Positions 62,154-64,000 of a stretch of DNA of 64,000 nucleotides are shown here, piece by piece; position 1 is the stretch's first letter, and every line of letters starts with the position of its first letter. The translations under genes were made by a program, and so were the position numbers. The notes under the pieces are model-generated. The model worked only from the letters and a program-made list of their open reading frames with translations. It was not told where the DNA came from and made no database searches. Source of the stretch: Salinisphaera sp. T31B1 (GTDB lineage: Bacteria; Pseudomonadota; Gammaproteobacteria; Nevskiales; Salinisphaeraceae); assembly GCF_040361275.1 (NCBI RefSeq), contig NZ_APNH01000003.1, forward strand, positions 62,001 to 126,000, written 5' to 3'.

Positions 62154-64000
62154 GCGTGTGTACCCGCGGGCCCAACCGTTCGGTAGCCATATCGCGCAGA
62201 TGCTGGTGATGGGTGAAGAACAACACCTGGGTCTTTTCGGCGAGCCCCGCCAGCGCGTCGAGCCCGGCCATGGCGCGTTCGTCGTCGAAGTTGATGAACA
62301 GATCGTCGGCCACCACGGGCAGCGGCGCGGCGCGTTCCAGATAATCCTCGATCGCGGCGATACGCAGGGCGAGATACAGCTGGTCGCGCGTGCCTTCGCT
62401 CATGCCGATGGGGGCCACGCGTGAGCCGTCCGGCCGTACGCCGACGATCTGCAGTTCGTCGCGCTCGTCAAATTCACCCGTGAGCCGTTCGAAGGAGCCG
62501 CCGGTGAGCTGGTTCATGAGCGCGGAGCCGCGCTCGATCAATGGGCGCTGCTTGTCCATTGCATAACGCTGGCCGGCCCATTTGAGCAGCAGCGCGGCGG
62601 TGCCCACGCGCAGGTAGCGCTCGGCGGCGTCCTCCATATCGGCGAGCGCGGTCTGGCGCTCGGCCGCGGCGGTTACGGCGCGATCGTCGCCGCCGATGGC
62701 TTCGAATTCCGTGCGGGCTTCGTTGCGGGCATCGCGGGCGGGGCCGAGTTCGGTTTCGAGATCGGCCAGCTGGTCGGCCAGCGCATCGATCTGTTCGCGC
62801 AGGGAATCGAGATCGCTGGCTTCGACCGCTGCGATGAGGTCTGCCACCGGCTGGCCGTCGCCCTGTTCGGCCAGTGTTTCTGCCGTAGCGGCGTGTTCGG
62901 AGGCCAGCGCCTGGCGGCGTTCGGCGCGGGCGATGACGGTTTCCAGCGACTCGGGGTCGGCCACGCCGGCCTGGCGGGCGAGTGCGTCGAGCTGGCGTTC
63001 GGCCCCTTCGCGCGTGGCCTCGTGTTCGGCGATGCGTTCGCGATGGGCGGCGCGGTCGGCTGTACGAGTTTCGAGGCGGTCGTATTGCGACTGGGCCTCG
63101 CGCAGCGCGGCGGTGAGGCGCTGTACGGTCTGTTCGGCCGCCTCGCCTTCGCGGGCCTCGCGGCCGGTGGCTTCCAGCACCTGGGCGAGCCGGTCCTCGA
63201 AGCGGGCCTGGCGGTCCTGCTTGTCGCTGCGTTCGGCGGCCAGGTCGCGGCTTTGTCGGGCGCGTTCGTGGCCGGCGTCCAGTACGTCGAGCGCGGCCCG
63301 GCCGGCGGCGGCATCGAGTTCCGCACCCAGCCCCAGTTCGGCCAGCGCGGCGGCCCAATCGTGCTGCCAGTCGTCCAGTGCTGTCCTGGCTTCGTCGTAG
63401 TCGGCCTGCAGCTTGTCTATCCGTCGCGCCTGTTCGCTGCGTTCGCGTTGTAGACGCTGGCGTTCGTCGCGGCGCCGGTTTTCGCGCTCGACGAGCTGGC
63501 GGGCGTGTTCGATCAGCTCGGCAAGCGAGGCCTCGGCGAGCTGGCTTTCGTTGACGCCGAGTGCGGTGATCTGCGGCGTGGCGCGTTGCCGATGCTCGGC
63601 GATACGCGCGGCCAGCTCGTCGCGGGCGGCTTCGGCGTCGATGCGCTCGGCGCGCTTCTCGAGCACCGCATCGCGGCGATCGAGCCAGTCGCGCATGGCG
63701 GCGGGTCCGGTGGGTTGCAGTTCCGTGGCCAGCCAGAGCGTGGCCCATTCGGTGCGCAGGCCGTCCAGCCGAGCCTTGGCTTCATCGCGCCGGGCCGTGG
63801 CCTGTTCGAGCGCCTGTTCGCGTTCGGCGACCTGGCGCTGGCGCCCGGCGTCGTCGGCGATCGCCTCGGCCCGCTCGAAGCGGGTATCAGCCAGGTCGTC
63901 GGCCTCGCGGCTGGTGCGCTCGAAGGCGTCGACCGGATGCTTCTCGGCCGTCTTGTCGAGCTTCGGCGTATCGGCCGTGTCGAACAGATCGGGCTCGCGC
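62143..64000 (-). CDS. YhaN-like SMC/Rad50-type ATPase, 5' end beyond window
   Basis: At least 618 aa are visible; the frame is open to base 64000, so the start and Walker A lie outside. The visible part is a long coiled coil (about 400 residues rich in Glu, Arg, Ala and Gln), then the C-terminal ATPase half with LTGGSFERLT, GMSEGTRDQLYLALRIAAIEDYL (signature) and VVADDLFINFDDERAMAGLDALAGLAEKTQVLFFTHH (Walker B and switch, in part). It fits the YhaN/Rad50-like family that pairs with YhaO-type nucleases. The nuclease gene may be upstream of the window. Confidence 0.86.
   Translation of the reverse strand, partial: REPDLFDTADTPKLDKTAEKHPVDAFERTSREADDLADTRFERAEAIADDAGRQRQVAEREQALEQATARRDEAKARLDGLRTEWATLWLATELQPTGPAAMRDWLDRRDAVLEKRAERIDAEAARDELAARIAEHRQRATPQITALGVNESQLAEASLAELIEHARQLVERENRRRDERQRLQRERSEQARRIDKLQADYDEARTALDDWQHDWAAALAELGLGAELDAAAGRAALDVLDAGHERARQSRDLAAERSDKQDRQARFEDRLAQVLEATGREAREGEAAEQTVQRLTAALREAQSQYDRLETRTADRAAHRERIAEHEATREGAERQLDALARQAGVADPESLETVIARAERRQALASEHAATAETLAEQGDGQPVADLIAAVEASDLDSLREQIDALADQLADLETELGPARDARNEARTEFEAIGGDDRAVTAAAERQTALADMEDAAERYLRVGTAALLLKWAGQRYAMDKQRPLIERGSALMNQLTGGSFERLTGEFDERDELQIVGVRPDGSRVAPIGMSEGTRDQLYLALRIAAIEDYLERAAPLPVVADDLFINFDDERAMAGLDALAGLAEKTQVLFFTHHQHLRDMATERLGPRVHTHDL

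Overview
The window is high-GC DNA with dense operons. ATGA stop/start overlaps are frequent (for example 5479, 6219, 7058, 8820, 21369, 22112, 27108, 45124, 59570). The gene set is that of an aerobic, probably marine or halophilic, gammaproteobacterium: PQQ biosynthesis, Ped/Exa-type alcohol-oxidation accessory genes, azurin, Hsp15, YceH, Tag, TRAP transport. A Salinisphaera-like organism would fit, but that is inference from gene content only. No tRNA, rRNA, CRISPR array, insertion sequence or prophage was seen.

Left part (1-4145, minus): an ExbB/ExbD-like membrane operon ending in a lipoprotein that runs off the window, then fccAB, a flavocytochrome c sulfide dehydrogenase. Region 4472-10949 (plus) is one long operon. 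It holds a NitT/TauT-type importer (lipoprotein, permease, ATPase), then the uncharacterised accessory set that accompanies PQQ-dependent alcohol dehydrogenases (ABC ATPase, YVTN beta-propeller, periplasmic binding protein, ABC-2 permease).

Region 11046-18013 (minus) holds a NarL-type two-component system resembling PedS2/PedR2, a TonB-dependent receptor, a secreted acidic protein with two PepSY repeats, and, further upstream, an aldehyde dehydrogenase. Together with the PQQ genes this looks like a candidate lanthanide-responsive alcohol-oxidation locus (inference). No quinoprotein dehydrogenase lies in the window, so the enzyme itself must be elsewhere.

Region 18014-28487 is the PQQ core. 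It contains an AcoR-like sigma-54 activator, pqqBCD (plus), a pqqA-pqqE unit (minus; pqqA encodes only 25 aa), and a second NtrC-type two-component pair whose regulator has a degenerate GAFTGA loop and Walker B. I find sigma-54 -24/-12 elements (GG-N10-GC) in front of the aldehyde dehydrogenase, pqqB and pqqA, so cofactor synthesis and aldehyde removal may form one sigma-54 regulon. A LysR/monooxygenase pair with more A/T-rich codons sits inside the pqq region.

Region 28725-50550 is mixed metabolism and maintenance: ComEA, GST, Hsp15, an orphan type IV pilin, DUF4010, crotonase, a phosphoribosyltransferase, Zn-alcohol dehydrogenase, azurin, old yellow enzyme, tautomerase, AEC carrier, an IsdG-like monooxygenase, a secreted ATP-dependent DNA ligase, a deacetylase, two MFS carriers, Tam, a divergent proline racemase homologue, Tag, TraB/GumN and an AI-2E transporter.

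Region 51131-64000 holds YceH, a 647-aa unrecognised protein with a possible papain-like Cys/His/Asn triad, a TRAP transporter, a DksA-like protein, a polar amino acid ABC transporter, an SDR, an LD-carboxypeptidase and the 3' part of a YhaN-like ATPase.
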